NCBI RefSeq assembly: GCF_037083825.1
Contig: NZ_JBAPLU010000007.1
Span: 139,485 to 203,484 of the forward strand
DNA: 64,000 nucleotides
Source: Klenkia sesuvii
GTDB taxonomy: Bacteria > Actinomycetota > Actinomycetes > Mycobacteriales > Geodermatophilaceae
Reading direction: 5' to 3'
This document shows, in pieces, positions 7,820-18,393 of this stretch. The notes below the pieces were generated by a model, which searched no databases, was not told the DNA's origin, and worked only from the letters and a program-made list of their open reading frames with translations. Positions within the stretch are counted from its first letter, which is position 1. Every line of letters starts with the position of its first letter. Position numbers and translations under genes: made by a program.

Positions 7820-8560
7820 ATGAACCGCCGTCTCGTGGCCGCCGTCGTGGCCGTCCTGGTCGCCGCCGGCGGCGTGTGGGTGGTGCTCGGGTACGCCCGT
7901 GGCGCCGACGCGCGCGCCCAGGCCGCCGAAACGCTGACCCCGGTGCTCGTGGTCACCGCGCAGGTGCCGGCCGGCACCCCCGCGGAGGATCTGTCCGCCT
8001 CGGTGACCACCGCGCAGGTGCCGGCCCGCCTCGTCGCCGACGGGGCGGTCACCGACCTGTCCGCGGTGAGCGGGCTGAGCACGACCGCCGAGCTGCTGCC
8101 CGGCGAGCTGCTGCAGACCGGCCGCTTCGGCGACCCGGACGCGACCCGCGCCGACGGCTCCCGTCCGGCGCCCGAGGGCACCGAGGAGATCAGCCTCACC
8201 CTCGAGCGGCAGCGCGCCGCCGGCGGCACGCTCGTGCCCGGCGACCTGGCCGGGGTGTTCGGCACCGCGTCGACAATCAACGACGGCCCCGACGTCGCCG
8301 TCGAGCTCGACGGCGTCCTCGTCACCCGCGTCTTCGCCCCCGCCGACCCGGACGGCGTCTGGACCGTGACGCTGGCGCTGAGCCCCACCGCGGCCGCGGC
8401 GGTCTCCGCCGCCCAGGCCGACGGCACCGTCTACCTGTCGCTGCAGGCGCCCGGCACCGCGACCGCGGAGCGCTTCTCCGGTGACGGCACCGCCCTCTCC
8501 GGCGGGTCGTCCGCCCCGTCCCCGTCCGACACCTCCGCCACCTCGGGAGCCACCTCGTGA
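7820..8560 (+). CDS. cpaB: Flp pilus assembly protein CpaB/RcpC (SAF domain)
   Basis: 246 residues. One N-terminal membrane helix (about 4-25) is followed by an SAF-like domain: VPAGTPAEDLSASVTTAQVPARLVADGAV, with LLPGELLQTGRF further on. CpaB proteins act outside the membrane as part of the Tad secretion channel. AAGGAG lies ten bases upstream of the ATG. The C-terminus is Ser-rich and likely flexible. The stop overlaps the start of cpaE as GTGA. Confidence 0.82.
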   Translation: MNRRLVAAVVAVLVAAGGVWVVLGYARGADARAQAAETLTPVLVVTAQVPAGTPAEDLSASVTTAQVPARLVADGAVTDLSAVSGLSTTAELLPGELLQTGRFGDPDATRADGSRPAPEGTEEISLTLERQRAAGGTLVPGDLAGVFGTASTINDGPDVAVELDGVLVTRVFAPADPDGVWTVTLALSPTAAAAVSAAQADGTVYLSLQAPGTATAERFSGDGTALSGGSSAPSPSDTSATSGATS

Positions 8561-9740
8561 GCACCGTCCTGACCGTCGGCGTCGGCGCCGACCTCGTCGC
8601 CCGCTTCGCCCACGCCTGCGACGGCGACGTCGTCTCACTCGGCGTCGAGGCGCTCGACGCCGACGGCGGCCTGTTCGCCCGCGTGGCCGAGGCCGGCTCC
8701 CCCGGCGTCACGGTGCTGGGGCCCGACGTGCCCGAGGAGCGGGCTCTCGCGCTGGCCACCCGCGCCGACGTGCTGGCCGCCCCCACCTGCATCGTGATGG
8801 CCACCAGCTCGACCGACCCGGACCTGTGGATGCGTGCCATGCACGCCGGGGTCCGTGACCTGCTGACCGCCGACGCCCACCAGGACCACGTCGACGGGGT
8901 GGTGGCCCGCGGAGCGGAGTGGGCCGAGGCCAGGCGCGAGGCGCTGCGGGAGACCAGCGGCGACCGGGGGCACCGGCTGGTGGTGGTCGGGTCGGCCAAG
9001 GGCGGTGTCGGCAAGACCACCGTGTCCACCAACCTGGCCGTCGGGCTGGCCCGCTCCGGGCAGGGTTCCACCGTCCTGGTGGACCTCGACGTGCAGTTCG
9101 GCGACGTGGCCAGCGCCCTTGCCCTGGCGCCCGAGTACACGCTGCCCGACACGGTGCACGGGGCAGCCTCGACGGACCCGCTCGTGCTCAAGAGCTTCCT
9201 GACCCGGCACGACAGCGGCCTGTACGTGGTCGCCGGCAGCGACTCGCCGGCGGCCGGTGACGCGGTCACCGCCGCCCAGGTGGCCCGGCTGCTGGACACC
9301 CTGGCCCAGGAGTTCCGCTTCGTCGTCGTCGACACCGCACCCGGTCTGTCCGACCACACGCTGACCGCTCTCGAACGGGCGACCGACCTGGTGCTCATGA
9401 GCAGCATGGACGTCCCCGGGGTCCGCGGGATGCGCAAGGAGCTGGACGTGCTGACCGAGCTCGACCTCGTCCCGCGCGGCCGGCACCTGCTGCTCAACGG
9501 GTCCGACAGCGCCGGGGGTCTGGCCCTCGCCGACATCGAGGACACCCTCGGCGCCCCGCTGGACCTGGTCCTGCCCCGCAGCACCGCCGTCCCGCTGTCG
9601 ACCAACACCGGGGTGCCGTTGCTGGCCGGGGGCTCGCGGGACCAGGTGGCCCGCGGGCTGCAGGCCCTGGTCGACCGGTTCCTGCCCGAGCCGGCCCCCG
9701 CGCGCAAGGGTGTCCTGGGTCGCCTGCGGGTGGGTGCCCG

Positions 9741-9744
<4 letters not shown>
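8557..9744 (+). CDS. cpaE: CpaE/TadZ-like MinD-family ATPase
   Basis: 395 residues. An N-terminal receiver-like region (1-130) precedes a ParA/MinD ATPase with a deviant Walker A, KGGVGKTT at 148-155, followed by VLVDLDVQFGDVASAL, characteristic of CpaE, and VVDTAPGL. It is thought to position the Tad machine at a cell site. Start and stop both overlap neighbours by four bases (GTGA), so cpaB-cpaE-cpaF form a tightly coupled run. Confidence 0.88.
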
Positions 9745-11233
<1,489 letters not shown>

Positions 11234-11234
<1 letters not shown>

Positions 11235-12169
11235 TGGCCGGCCCGGTGTGGGCGGCGGCCGGCGCGGTGGCGCTGGGGCTGCTCGTCGTGGGTTGGCTGC
11301 TGGTCACCCGCCCGCCGCGGGTCGACGCCGCCCGGTTGCGCCCGACCGCCGCCGCGGCGTCCCGCCGCCGGGTCAGCACCGCCGACGAGACGGTCGCCCT
11401 CGCCCAGCGCGCGCTCGACCGCCTGGACCCCGCCGGACGCCTGGCCGGGGCCGTGGCGCTCGCGGGCGCGGGCATCGCGGCACCGGACCTCCTCGTGGTG
11501 GTCGCCGTGGGGTTGGTCATCGGCCTCCTGCTGGGCGGCCTGGTCGGCGGACCGGCGCTGGCGGTGCTGCTGGCCCTCCTCGCACCCGCCGCGGCGTGGG
11601 CGTGGCTGACGCTCAAGGTCCAGCGCCGCCGCCGGGCGTTCGCCGAGCAGCTCGACGACGCCCTCCAGCTGATGGCCAGCAGCCTGCGGGCCGGCCACAG
11701 CCTGCTGCGCGCCGTCGACGCCGTGTCCCGGGACACCCCGGCCCCCATGTGCGACGAGTTCGCCCGGGTGGTGAACGAGGTGCGGGTCGGCCGCGACGTG
11801 AACGACGCGCTCGCCGAGGTCGCCGACCGCACGGGCAGCGACGACTTCCGCTGGCTTGTGCAGGCCATCGGCGTGCACCGCGAGGTGGGCGGCAACCTGG
11901 CCGAGGTGCTCGACCGCGTGGGGGAGACCCTGCGCGACCGGGCCCAGCTGTTCCGCCAGGCCCGGGCGCTGTCGGCGGAGGGGCGCACCTCCGGCGTCGT
12001 CCTGCTCGCGATGCCCTTCGGCGTCGCGTTGATCATGTCGGTGACGGCCCCCGGCTACCTGGCCCCGCTGGTGCAGACCGGCACCGGCCTGCTGCTGCTC
12101 GTCGTCGCCGCCGTGCTCATGACCACCGGCGCGCTCTGGCTGCGCTCCATCGTGAAGGTGAGGTTCTGA
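11234..12169 (+). CDS. tadB: Tad inner-membrane platform protein TadB
   Basis: 311 residues, with hydrophobic segments near 3-21, 74-118 and two at the C-terminus (about 255-302). The central T2SSF domain shows FAEQLDDALQLMASSLRAGHSLLRAVD and EVGGNLAEVLDRVGETLRDR, both typical of GspF/TadB proteins. It forms the membrane platform that couples the CpaF ATPase to pilin polymerisation. Start and stop overlap neighbours in TGATG, so cpaF, tadB and tadC are coupled. Confidence 0.88.
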
Positions 12170-13056
12170 TGCCACCGCTGCTCCTCGCCGCGTCGCTGGC
12201 CCTCGTGCTGCCGCTGGCCTTCGGGGTCTACGCCCTCACGTCCACCTCCCGCCGCCCCCTGGCCATCGCGCACCGCAACCTGACCCGCGGCCTGGGCGTG
12301 AGCACACCGGTCAGCGGGTCCCTGGAGTCGCGGGGCAACGGCTGGCTGGCGGTCCTGCGCACCCTCACCCCCGAGCGCGAGGCCCGGCGCACCCGCCGGC
12401 TGCTGCTGGCCGCCGGCCACCCGGCGGGCTGGACGATGGCCCGGGTGCTGACGGCCAAGCCGGCCCTGGTCCTGGTCGTCGGGCTGGTGTGGCTGCTCGT
12501 GCTCGAGGCCCGACCGGGCCCGCTGGTGCTGGTGCTGGGCGCGGCCGCGACGGTCGGCGCGTACTGGCTGCCCGACGCCGTCCTCGACGGCCGGGCCAAG
12601 GAGCGGCAGGCCGTGCTGACCCGTGAGCTGCCCGACGTGCTGGACGAGATGACCATCGCCGTGGAGGCCGGGTTGGGCTTCGAGGCGGCGATGGCCTGGG
12701 TGGCCAACAACGGCACCGGCGCGCTGGCCGAGGAGTTCCGCCGGACGCTGGCCGACGTGAACGTCGGCCGGCCGCGCCGGGAGGCGTACGAGGCCCTGGT
12801 CGCCCGTACCCGGATCGACGACCTGCGCCGGTTCGTCGCCGCGGTGAACCAGGCCGACAGCTACGGCATCGCGGTGTCGGACGTGCTGCGCGTGCAGGCG
12901 GCGGAGATGCGCACCAAGCGGCGCCAGCGGGCCGAGGAGCGGGCCATGAAGGTGCCCGTCAAGGTGTCGTTCCCGCTGATGGTGTGCATCCTCCCGGCTC
13001 TGCTGATCGTCGTCCTGGGCCCGGTCTTCCTCGGCCTGGGCGAGGTCCTGGGCTGA
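12169..13056 (+). CDS. tadC: Tad inner-membrane platform protein TadC
   Basis: 295 residues from the ATG at 12169, which overlaps the tadB stop. A much longer open frame continues upstream, but that part is only a shadow of tadB. Four hydrophobic segments are seen (about 2-22, 97-133 as a pair, 268-290), with a T2SSF domain (ELPDVLDEMTIAVEAGLGFE and VSDVLRVQAAEMRTKRRQRAEE). It is the partner of TadB in the pilus platform and the last gene of the Tad operon. Confidence 0.88.
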   Translation: MPPLLLAASLALVLPLAFGVYALTSTSRRPLAIAHRNLTRGLGVSTPVSGSLESRGNGWLAVLRTLTPEREARRTRRLLLAAGHPAGWTMARVLTAKPALVLVVGLVWLLVLEARPGPLVLVLGAAATVGAYWLPDAVLDGRAKERQAVLTRELPDVLDEMTIAVEAGLGFEAAMAWVANNGTGALAEEFRRTLADVNVGRPRREAYEALVARTRIDDLRRFVAAVNQADSYGIAVSDVLRVQAAEMRTKRRQRAEERAMKVPVKVSFPLMVCILPALLIVVLGPVFLGLGEVLG

Positions 13057-13080
13057 GGTGCCCCGGCCGGGGCCGCGTCC

Positions 13081-13086
13081 TAGGGT
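13081..13086 (+). promoter_or_regulatory. -10 box TAGGGT for leaderless gene at 13094
   Basis: TAGGGT ends seven bases before the ATG, leaving no room for a ribosome site. This is the TANNNT-N7-start layout of leaderless actinobacterial transcripts. It marks a new transcription unit after tadC. Confidence 0.55.
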
Positions 13087-13093
13087 CGGCGGC

Positions 13094-13309
13094 ATGACCT
13101 CCAGCCAGGACCCCACCGCCGAGGCCCGCGCCAACGTGACCCCCGAGAACGTGGACACGCGCGCCGAGCTGCTCCCCGAGGAGCAGGCGGCCGGCGGCAG
13201 CGACGACGCCGACGCCCAGGCGGAGGCCATCCTGGCCGAGTCCGAGGAGCGCACGCTGCACCCCGACGCCGACGAGGGCGGGCACCGCTCCTCCGACGAG
13301 ACGGTCTGA
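13094..13309 (+). CDS. Small acidic hypothetical protein
   Basis: 71 residues from the ATG at 13094, chosen because a -10 box sits seven bases upstream. The composition is acidic and polar (ENVDTRAELLPEEQAAGG, DADAQAEAILAESEERT), probably intrinsically disordered with one short helix. The run AEAILAESEERT resembles small actinobacterial proteins of unknown role. It is followed two bases later by the thioesterase, so the two are likely co-transcribed. Confidence 0.6.
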   Translation: MTSSQDPTAEARANVTPENVDTRAELLPEEQAAGGSDDADAQAEAILAESEERTLHPDADEGGHRSSDETV

Positions 13310-13311
13310 GC

Positions 13312-13698
13312 GTGCGGCACCGGCACCCCGTCCAGCTGCGGTGGTCCGACCCCGACCGCTACGGCCACGTGAACCACGCCCGAGCGCTCTCCCTGCTGGA
13401 GGACGCCCGGCTGGTGATGACCGGCGAGGGCGACGAACCGCCGGTCATCCTGGCCCGGCTGGAGGTTGACTACCGGCGCCAGCTGTTCTACCGGGCCGGT
13501 GAGCACGTCGACGTCGACAGCTGGGTCACCCGCCTGGGCACGAGCTCGGTGACGGTGCGCCAGCAGTTGCGCCAGGACGACCAGGTGGCGATCGACCTGG
13601 TCGCCGTCCTGGTGCACGTCGAGGACGACGCCCCGCGCCCGCTCACCGAGGCCGAGCGGGCCCGCTGGACGACGTTCTGCGAGCCCGCCGACGGGTAG
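13312..13698 (+). CDS. Acyl-CoA thioesterase, 4HBT hotdog family
   Basis: 128 residues, the size of a single hotdog domain. The N-terminal strand VQLRWSDPDRYGHVNHARAL carries the catalytic Asp and the HVN motif of 4-hydroxybenzoyl-CoA-type thioesterases. It hydrolyses a cytosolic acyl-CoA thioester; the chain type cannot be deduced. The start is a GTG two bases after the preceding stop. No membrane or signal segment. Confidence 0.85.
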   Translation: MRHRHPVQLRWSDPDRYGHVNHARALSLLEDARLVMTGEGDEPPVILARLEVDYRRQLFYRAGEHVDVDSWVTRLGTSSVTVRQQLRQDDQVAIDLVAVLVHVEDDAPRPLTEAERARWTTFCEPADG

Positions 13699-13707
13699 CA
13701 CCACCCC

Positions 13708-14133
13708 ATGCCCAAGACGACCAAGAGCGGGAAGCCGATCGAGGACGAGCTGCCCAGCACCCTGCAGCGCTCCGACGACAAGGCCAAGGACACCTACGCG
13801 CAGGCCCACGACAGCGCGGTGGACACCTACGACGGCGACGAGCAGGCCGCCAACCGGGTGGCCTGGTCGGCGGTGAAGCACACCCACGAGAAGGTGGGGG
13901 ACCACTGGGAGCCCAAGGAGGAGAACGGCCCCTCCGACGAGCAGTCGGCCCGCGGCGACCGCGACACCGACCTGGGCACCGCCGGCGGCGTCGACGAGAA
14001 CGCCACCAAGGAGCACCTGTACTCCCGCGCCCAGGAGCTCGACGTCGAGGGCCGCTCGACGATGACCAAGGACGAGCTGGTCGAGGCGCTGGAGAAGGCC
14101 AACGACAAGGCCACCCGGGACGCCCGCGACTGA
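13708..14133 (+). CDS. ChaB-like protein with C-terminal Rho-N-like segment
   Basis: 141 residues. The N-terminal part (LPSTLQRSDDKAKDTYAQAHDSA, then VAWSAVKHTHEKVGDHWEPK) is the ChaB fold, named for a cation-transport accessory protein of uncertain function. The C-terminal 40 residues (KEHLYSRAQELDVEGRSTM, TKDELVEALEKAN) match the SAP/Rho-N helical motif that often binds nucleic acid. A charged linker joins them. The combination is common in actinobacteria; its role is not established. Confidence 0.8.
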   Translation: MPKTTKSGKPIEDELPSTLQRSDDKAKDTYAQAHDSAVDTYDGDEQAANRVAWSAVKHTHEKVGDHWEPKEENGPSDEQSARGDRDTDLGTAGGVDENATKEHLYSRAQELDVEGRSTMTKDELVEALEKANDKATRDARD

Positions 14134-14160
14134 TCCGCGCCGTCCGGGCACCATGTCCGG

Positions 14161-14898
14161 GTGGACCGGGACCGACGACGGCAGCAGTACGAGCAGGCCA
14201 CCCAGTGGCCGATGATCGGGCTGGCGGTGCTCTTCGTGGTGGCCTACGCCTGGCGCGTGCTGGGGGTCGGCCTGCCCGGCTGGGTCGAGACCACCCTGGG
14301 CCTGGTGACGGTGGCCGTGTGGCCGGTGTTCCTGGCCGACTACCTCGTGCGCCTCGTGCTGGCCGAACGCCGGTGGCGGTTCGTGCGCACCAACTGGGTG
14401 GACGGCGTCGCCGTGCTGCTGCCCCTGCTGCGCCCGCTGCGGATCATCAGCCTCGTCCGCGTGGCGCGGGTGATCGACCGGCGGCTGGCCACCGACCTGC
14501 ACGGCCGCGTGGCCGGCTACGTGACGGTGTCGGCCTCGCTCGTGGTCTTCATGGCCGCGCTCGCCGTCCTGGACGCCGAACGGGGTGCGCCCGACGCGAA
14601 CATCACCGACTTCGGCGACGCCGTGTGGTGGGCCATCACCACGATCTCCACCGTCGGGTACGGCGACCGCTACCCGGTCACCGGCGAGGGCCGGGTGGTC
14701 GCGGTGCTGCTCATGCTGGCCGGGATCGCCCTGCTTGGGGTGGTCACCGCCGCCGTGGCGTCGTGGTTCGTCGACCGCGTCAGCGACGCCCGGGACGGGG
14801 AGTCCGACGACCTGCGGGCCGAGGTGCGCGAGCTGGCCGCCGAGGTCCGTGCCCTGCGCGCCGAGCTCCCCGGTCGCGACCTCACCCCGGGACGGTGA
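14161..14898 (+). CDS. Voltage-gated-type potassium channel
   Basis: 245 residues. The selectivity filter TVGYGD is at about 164-169, between a pore helix (AVWWAITTIS) and the inner helix (VVAVLLMLAGIALLGVVTAAVASWF). Upstream are four hydrophobic segments, with an Arg-spaced stretch (LRPLRIISLVRVARVIDRRL, about 94-113) resembling a voltage-sensor S4. The C-terminus ends in a short charged coiled coil (LRAEVRELAAEVRALRAEL) likely to help tetramerise. Start is GTG. It is a K+ conductance of the cytoplasmic membrane. Confidence 0.88.
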   Translation: MDRDRRRQQYEQATQWPMIGLAVLFVVAYAWRVLGVGLPGWVETTLGLVTVAVWPVFLADYLVRLVLAERRWRFVRTNWVDGVAVLLPLLRPLRIISLVRVARVIDRRLATDLHGRVAGYVTVSASLVVFMAALAVLDAERGAPDANITDFGDAVWWAITTISTVGYGDRYPVTGEGRVVAVLLMLAGIALLGVVTAAVASWFVDRVSDARDGESDDLRAEVRELAAEVRALRAELPGRDLTPGR

Positions 14899-16150
14899 TC
14901 AAACCGGTCTGCCGGCCGTCGAGGTAGTCGACCCCCTCGGCGGTCAGCGCGACGCCCTGCTCGAGGGCCATCCGCACCACCTGCCCGTCCCACTCGGGCA
15001 CCGGCACCCGCACGCACAGCTCCAGCGCCCAGGTGGTGTCGGCGTGCAGCCGGGCCGAGCCGGCGCCGGGGACGCCGTCCTGGGCGTCCCACATGCCGAT
15101 GGCCGGCCCGGCCCCGTGCCCGTGCACGCCGACCGGGTGGGAGTAGACGTCGCCGTCGATGCCCTCCGCCGCTGCCCCGGCGCGGGCCGCGGCCAGCACC
15201 TCGTCACCGGTGCGGCCGGGCTGCATCGCCGCGGTCACGAGGTCCTGCATCCGGTTGCCCACCGCGTGCGCGGCGACCAGGCCCGCCGGTGCCGCCGTCT
15301 CGCCGTCGGCCAGCACGTAGGCGTTGCGCTGGGTGTCGGTGGTCAGGCCCAGCGTGCGCAACCCGACGTCGCAGTGCAGCAGGTCCCCGCGCTGCACGAC
15401 GGCGTCCTCGGTCGGGCCCGGCAGCCCCCGCCGCTGGACGTCGACGGTCGGCTGGAACCACGGGTCCACCCCGAGGTCGTGGAAGCGCTGCCGGACCCAC
15501 CACGCCACGTCGGCGGCCGTGGTCGTCCCCGGGGTGATCACCGACCGCGAGAAGGCCTCGTCGACCGTGCGGTGCACCAGGGCGTTCATCCCGTGCAGGG
15601 CGGCGATCTCCTCCGGCAACCGGGTCTCCAACCAGCGCACGGCCAGCGCCTCGGCCGGCACCACCCGGTCGGCCCACGGACCCAGGGCGGCCAGCAGCTG
15701 CTCGTGGTCGGTGTGGGAGAGGCCGTCGGCGTGCGCGAAGGTCGCCGAGACGTCGATGCCGATGCGGGTGGGCCGGGCCCGGTCGACCGTGCGGCGGACG
15801 GCGGCCCACTGGGCGGCCTCGGGGGTGTGCGCGGGGTCGTCGTCGGCGGGGTGCCAGACCGACGCGAAGTCACCGACCGGGTAGCGGGCCACCGCCGCGG
15901 GCGCGACCCCGGTCGCGGTGCGGTGCAGCAGCAGCACGGTGCGCCGGCGGGCCGACAGCCACGTGGCCGGCAGCAGCGAGGGCAGCACCGGGTCCTCGTG
16001 GTACTCCCGACCGACCACCACCCACAGGTCGATGCCGGCCTCGTCCATGAACCCGGGCAGCAGCTCGGCCACTCGCCGCGACAGCCAGCCGTCGCGCACC
16101 GCGGCCTGCTCGCGGAGGGGGAGGGGCACCTGCTGCAGGGTCGCGGTCAC
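14882..16150 (-). CDS. M24 family metallopeptidase (Xaa-Pro aminopeptidase-like)
   Basis: 422 residues from the GTG at 16150; an open frame continues upstream, but that part lies antisense to the diguanylate cyclase gene. The N-terminal creatinase-like domain (about 1-170) precedes a pita-bread M24 domain. Likely metal-site text: GDLLHCDVGLR, SHPVGVHGHGAGPAIG and WALELCVRVPVPEW. The usual second Asp and final Glu are not all obvious by eye, so substrate and even activity are uncertain. It overlaps the K+ channel gene tail to tail by 17 bases. Confidence 0.75.
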   Translation of the reverse strand: MTATLQQVPLPLREQAAVRDGWLSRRVAELLPGFMDEAGIDLWVVVGREYHEDPVLPSLLPATWLSARRRTVLLLHRTATGVAPAAVARYPVGDFASVWHPADDDPAHTPEAAQWAAVRRTVDRARPTRIGIDVSATFAHADGLSHTDHEQLLAALGPWADRVVPAEALAVRWLETRLPEEIAALHGMNALVHRTVDEAFSRSVITPGTTTAADVAWWVRQRFHDLGVDPWFQPTVDVQRRGLPGPTEDAVVQRGDLLHCDVGLRTLGLTTDTQRNAYVLADGETAAPAGLVAAHAVGNRMQDLVTAAMQPGRTGDEVLAAARAGAAAEGIDGDVYSHPVGVHGHGAGPAIGMWDAQDGVPGAGSARLHADTTWALELCVRVPVPEWDGQVVRMALEQGVALTAEGVDYLDGRQTGLITVPG

Positions 16151-16173
16151 GCCCCGATGAGACCAGACGGCGC

Positions 16174-17316
16174 TCAGCCGGCGCTGCGGCCGTCCTCGAG
16201 GCGGGCGCCACCACCCAGCCGGGGGCGGGGCAGCTGCGGCACGGCCAGCTCGACCCGGTCCCGCCCGGCCTGCTTGGCGGTGTACATCGCCGCGTCGGCG
16301 CGGTCGATGAGCCGCCAGACCGCGTCGTGCGGGTCCTCGCCCGGCACGGGGGTGGTGATGGCCGACCCCACGGAGGCGGTGACCCGGTGCCGGTCGTGCT
16401 CGGCCCGGCGGACGGCGGCGCGCAGCCGTTCGCCCAGCTGCCGGGCGTCGTGGTGGTCGTGCACCAGGCCCAGCACCACCATCTCCTCGCCGCCGGTGCG
16501 GGCCAGCACGTCGGTGGGGCGGACCTCGCGGGACAGCGAAGCGGCGACGGCCAGCAGCACCGCGTCCCCGGTGGCGTGGCCGTGGGCGTCGTTGAGCTGC
16601 TTGAACCGGTCGAGGTCGAGCAGGAAGGCCGCGACCGACAGGCCCTCCCGCTGCGCCTGCGCCCACAGCCGGCCCGCCTGGGCGGTCATGGACCGGCGGT
16701 TGGCCAGGCCGGTGAGCGGGTCGGTGGACGACAGCCGCTCCGTGGCCACCAGCAGCCGCTGCACCCGGCGGCGCAGCACGTAGACCCCGAAGGAGGCGAC
16801 GTCGAGGACCACGGACTGCACCAGCACCTGGACGGCGAGCGGCACCGGGTCCGCGAAGCTGCCGTGCAGGGCGACCCAGCAGGCCACCGGGACGGCGAGC
16901 ATGTGCGCGCCCAGCAGCCACCCGTCGAGGAACCAGGCGGCCGCGAACGCGGCGAACAGCATCATCAGCGGCGGGGCGTAGAGCATCGGCTCGGTGATCG
17001 ACAGGGCGACGACGACGTAGACCACGTCACCGAGCAGCACCAGACCGGCGACCGCGGCCCGCCCCACCCGGCCGGTGGCCAGGAGGACCACGGCCAGGGC
17101 GGCCAGCAGGGCCATCGCCCCGGCGTAGACGCCGGTCGGGGTGCCCGGCCGCAGCACGCCGTCGACCCGCAGGTTGAGCGCGCCGAGCGCCGAGCCGACC
17201 AGCAGGAGGACCGCGATGACGCGCGCCGCGACCCGACCACCCATCACCCCGGAGCCGTCGCCGGGCCCCACCTCGGGGCGGCGGCGGTCGGCGGGCACGA
17301 CGAGAGTGTGCCCCAC
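16174..17316 (-). CDS. Membrane-bound diguanylate cyclase (GGDEF domain)
   Basis: 380 residues. Six or so hydrophobic segments fill 27-182 in place of a named sensor, followed by a GGDEF domain (STDPLTGLANRRS, LLDLDRFKQLNDAHGHATGD). The active-site loop reads GGEEM at 275-279, so the usual Phe is Met. An RxxD inhibitory site (RPTD, 266-269) stands five residues before it. It makes cyclic di-GMP from GTP, probably with product inhibition. The start is a GTG at 17316; the ATG 24 codons later is an alternative. No EAL domain is present. Confidence 0.85.
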   Translation of the reverse strand: MGHTLVVPADRRRPEVGPGDGSGVMGGRVAARVIAVLLLVGSALGALNLRVDGVLRPGTPTGVYAGAMALLAALAVVLLATGRVGRAAVAGLVLLGDVVYVVVALSITEPMLYAPPLMMLFAAFAAAWFLDGWLLGAHMLAVPVACWVALHGSFADPVPLAVQVLVQSVVLDVASFGVYVLRRRVQRLLVATERLSSTDPLTGLANRRSMTAQAGRLWAQAQREGLSVAAFLLDLDRFKQLNDAHGHATGDAVLLAVAASLSREVRPTDVLARTGGEEMVVLGLVHDHHDARQLGERLRAAVRRAEHDRHRVTASVGSAITTPVPGEDPHDAVWRLIDRADAAMYTAKQAGRDRVELAVPQLPRPRLGGGARLEDGRSAG

Positions 17317-17413
17317 CGCTCACGGCGCGCACTGCGCCTTGCCCGCCGGGGTGCCAGGCTGGCGCGGTCCGGGTGCGCACGCGTGCACCCCGCTGAACCG
17401 GGAGGACGTCGAC

Positions 17414-17605
17414 ATGAGCCAGGGACCGTGGTTCTTCTGCCTGCGGCACCACACGGTGGAGGGCCCCGACGGCTGCGCCGAGCGGCACCGGCTCGGGCCG
17501 TTCGCGACGCGGGAGGAGGCCGCCGCGGCGCTGGAGAAGGTGGCCGAGCGCAACGAGCAGGCCGACGCCGAGGACCGGGCCTGGGAGCGCGGCGAGCGGA
17601 GCTGA
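17414..17605 (+). CDS. Small conserved actinobacterial protein (SPOR-like signature)
   Basis: 63 residues: MSQGPWFFCLRHHTVE, then CAERHRLGPFATREEAAAALEKVAERN. This small protein type is widespread in actinobacteria; no biochemical role is known to me. The LGPFATREEAAAALE segment resembles SPOR-type folds. The open frame extends upstream to 17141, but the sequence before the ATG is not protein-like. GGGAGGACGTCGAC before the ATG gives a good ribosome site. Confidence 0.75.
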   Translation: MSQGPWFFCLRHHTVEGPDGCAERHRLGPFATREEAAAALEKVAERNEQADAEDRAWERGERS

Positions 17606-17660
17606 CCTGGCACGATCGACCGGCGGGCCGACTCCGGGCTTGCCGACTCGAGGAGCGGAC

Positions 17661-18377
17661 GTGGGCGAGGGCAACACGGCAGCGGGCGGGGGTCGCCCGG
17701 TGGGCGAGCTCGTGGTGGGCATCGTGGGCGGGACCGGCCCCCAGGGCCGGGGCCTGGCGGTGCGGTGGGCGGCGTCCGGCCAGCGGGTGCTGCTGGGGTC
17801 CCGCGAGGCCGACCGGGCCGTCGAGGTGGCCGAGCAGGTGGCCGCCCGCGCCGCGCAGGCGTCGGGCGGGGCCGAGGTCTCGGTGCGGGGCGGGTCCAAC
17901 GACGACGTCGCCGGGGCCGCCGACGTCGTGGTGGTCGCCGTCCCCTTCGCCGGGCACGCCGAGCTGCTGACCGGTCTGGCCCCGGCGCTGGCCGGCAAGG
18001 TCGTCGTCGACTGCGTCGTCCCGATGGGCTGGGACGAGCTCGGCGCCTACGTCCTCGACGTCCCCGAGGGCAGCGTCACCCAGCAGGCGGCGGCCCTGCT
18101 GCCCGACAGCCACGTCGTCGGTGCCTTCCACCACCTCTCGGCGGTGTCGCTGGAGGACCTCTCCCACCCGACGCTCGAGGGCGACGTGATGGTCGTCGGC
18201 GACGACCGCGCCTCGATGGACCTGGTGCAGGCCCTGGCGGGCCAGCTGCCCGGGCTGCGCGGGGTCTACGCCGGCCGGTTGCGCAACGCCCGGCAGGTCG
18301 AGGCGCTCACGATCAACCTGGTGTCGGTCAACCGCCGGTACAAGACGCACGCCGGCGTGCGGGTCACCGGCGTCTGA
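17661..18377 (+). CDS. fno: F420:NADP oxidoreductase (NPDG family)
   Basis: 238 residues from the GTG at 17661, which has GAGGAG eight bases upstream. An N-terminal Rossmann motif (GIVGGTGPQGRGLAVRWA) is followed by GSREADRA, the NADP-phosphate binding turn, and VVVAVPFAGHAELL and VPMGWD. It transfers hydride between NADPH and coenzyme F420. Two F420-type enzymes elsewhere in the window (34855 and 40487) would use reduced F420. Not in an obvious operon. Confidence 0.85.
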   Translation: MGEGNTAAGGGRPVGELVVGIVGGTGPQGRGLAVRWAASGQRVLLGSREADRAVEVAEQVAARAAQASGGAEVSVRGGSNDDVAGAADVVVVAVPFAGHAELLTGLAPALAGKVVVDCVVPMGWDELGAYVLDVPEGSVTQQAAALLPDSHVVGAFHHLSAVSLEDLSHPTLEGDVMVVGDDRASMDLVQALAGQLPGLRGVYAGRLRNARQVEALTINLVSVNRRYKTHAGVRVTGV

Positions 18378-18393
18378 GGGTCGGTCGCGGGGC

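Noticed and set aside
12055..14502. Long open frame on the minus strand opposite tadC and following genes
   Set aside because: It is a GC-bias shadow: His/Gly/Arg-rich text, no family, and every well-supported gene in the interval is on the plus strand.
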